From Pseudomonadota bacterium (lineage in GTDB: Bacteria; Pseudomonadota; Alphaproteobacteria; Acetobacterales; Acetobacteraceae), in assembly GCA_021808205.1 (NCBI GenBank), contig JAKBCD010000157.1, positions 1-5,645 on the forward strand: a DNA stretch of 5,645 bases, given 5' to 3'. A model generated the notes under the pieces. That model was given only the letters and a program-made list of their open reading frames with translations, ran no database searches and was not told the DNA's origin. Positions 4,914 to 5,645 of the stretch are shown in pieces. Positions within the stretch are counted from its first letter, which is position 1. Each line of letters begins with the position of its first letter. A program made the position numbers and the translations under genes.

Positions 4914-5645
4914 TCAGGCTGCGTGCCGGCAAGCTGGTCGGATCTCGGCGCCATCTCCGGCACGCTTGACAATCAGACGTGCCGGGTCGAACCGCCGGGG
5001 GGCCACGAAGCTAAACGCCATCCGCCCGGCCCCGGCGCCGGAGCGTGCCAGATCCTCGCGGAAATCGCAGGCCAGCGCCTCTCCCAACTTGCGCCCGCCT
5101 GCATAAAATTCCAGCGTTTGCGGCAGATCCGGCCAAGCTATGTCCTGCGCCCAGCCCTCAACACGCCGGGCATCGGCACGATCGACACAACCGCGCAGCT
5201 CCCCAAACGGCTGTCCCAAACCGGCGATCAGCGGCCGCAACACCTGCGCTAGTGCCGGGCCGTGCAGCGGCCTGGGGGCGCAAAGGGAAATCTCTTTGGG
5301 CTCCTGGTCCGTCCCAAAACGCTTGAGGAACTCTGCATGGTTATGAAACTGGCGGCGCAGGCCTGGGCCATTAGCGAAGCTCTCGCTCCAAGCCCCCTCC
5401 GCCAGCAGGCAATCATGCGCCTCGAATTCCGGCAAGAAATACTCGACCTCCTCGCCGGTGTAATCCTGGGTGATGCTCACCCCGTTCACCAGCGCACGGG
5501 CAGGAACCAGCACGCCGCCCAGCAGCATCGAGTGGCCGGGCGAGACGAACAGAGCACGGTGCGGCAGCCCACCGCCCAGCGCGCCGGGTTGGATACAGAT
5601 TGGAATGCGCTCCCGATTGCCACGCACATCTTTCGGCGCATAACG
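4914..5645 (-). CDS. Hint_2-domain protein, C-terminal part
   Basis: The last 243 residues of a protein whose N-terminus lies beyond the right edge; the GTG at 5627 is internal because the frame stays open to 5645. Counting from the edge, residues 1-90 are the second half of a Hint (Hedgehog/intein-type) domain: IQPGALGGGLPHRALFVSPGHSMLL (18-42, given here in part as QPGALGGGLPHR and VSPGHSMLL), VLVPARALVNG (45-55) and EAHDCLLAEGAWSESF (75-90). The catalytic N-terminal Cys/Ser of the domain is not in view. Residues 150-230 form a beta-rich domain with CVDRADARRVEGWA (153-166), a motif also seen in glycosyltransferases and Hint proteins of Acetobacteraceae. Hint domains can self-cleave or splice proteins. 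Bacterial Hint_2 proteins are often secreted or surface proteins, but their role is mostly unknown. The gene converges on the DUF2188-like gene with a 2-bp gap. Confidence 0.8.
   Translation of the reverse strand, partial: RYAPKDVRGNRERIPICIQPGALGGGLPHRALFVSPGHSMLLGGVLVPARALVNGVSITQDYTGEEVEYFLPEFEAHDCLLAEGAWSESFANGPGLRRQFHNHAEFLKRFGTDQEPKEISLCAPRPLHGPALAQVLRPLIAGLGQPFGELRGCVDRADARRVEGWAQDIAWPDLPQTLEFYAGGRKLGEALACDFREDLARSGAGAGRMAFSFVAPRRFDPARLIVKRAGDGAEIRPACRHAA

Noticed and set aside
4379..4972. 197-codon open frame on the - strand across the small genes
   Set aside because: It is arginine- and proline-rich shadow sequence opposite two frames that have good ribosome binding sites. It carries no recognisable domain.

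Overview
The window is GC-rich and reads as ordinary chromosome of an alphaproteobacterium, most likely of the Acetobacteraceae/Rhodospirillales. The TamB C-terminus, the small DUF2188-type protein and the Hint_2 protein with its C-terminal 'GWA' domain all fit that group. This is a family-level impression from protein style, not from a database search.

Layout. Positions 2-268 (+) hold the last 88 residues of a TamB-like outer-membrane biogenesis protein entering from the left. A 63-bp convergent gap follows, with a hairpin that could stop transcripts from both sides. From 4105 down to 332 (-) lies a likely three-gene operon, transcribed right to left. It starts with a short-chain dehydrogenase/reductase of the C-factor type, which has a very strong ribosome binding site. 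Next, 44 bp on, is prfC (peptide chain release factor 3). Last is a 493-residue multi-pass membrane protein resembling DUF2079/GT-C glycosyltransferases, whose GTG start overlaps the end of prfC by 14 bp. The functional link among these three is not obvious; shared transcription and translational coupling are inferred from spacing.

Positions 4106-4415 hold a 310-bp divergent intergenic region. It contains repeated TTGGCAAA/CATGATT words, a perfect 7-bp inverted repeat, a compact folded-RNA candidate on the + strand and a good intrinsic terminator (4339-4370) whose left arm is shared with the preceding stem. This terminator lies just upstream of a 60-codon gene (4416-4598, +) for a single-span membrane protein that I cannot name. 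Then comes a DUF2188-like protein (4672-4911, +) with a perfect TATAAT box and a strong ribosome binding site.

The right edge carries the 243-residue C-terminal part of a Hint_2-domain protein (4914-5645, -). It converges on the DUF2188 gene with only 2 bp between the stop codons.

I see no mobile element, CRISPR array, tRNA or rRNA. The most unusual feature is the possible attenuator-like RNA at 4299-4370. The protein-coding genes are of known families except the 60-codon ORF.
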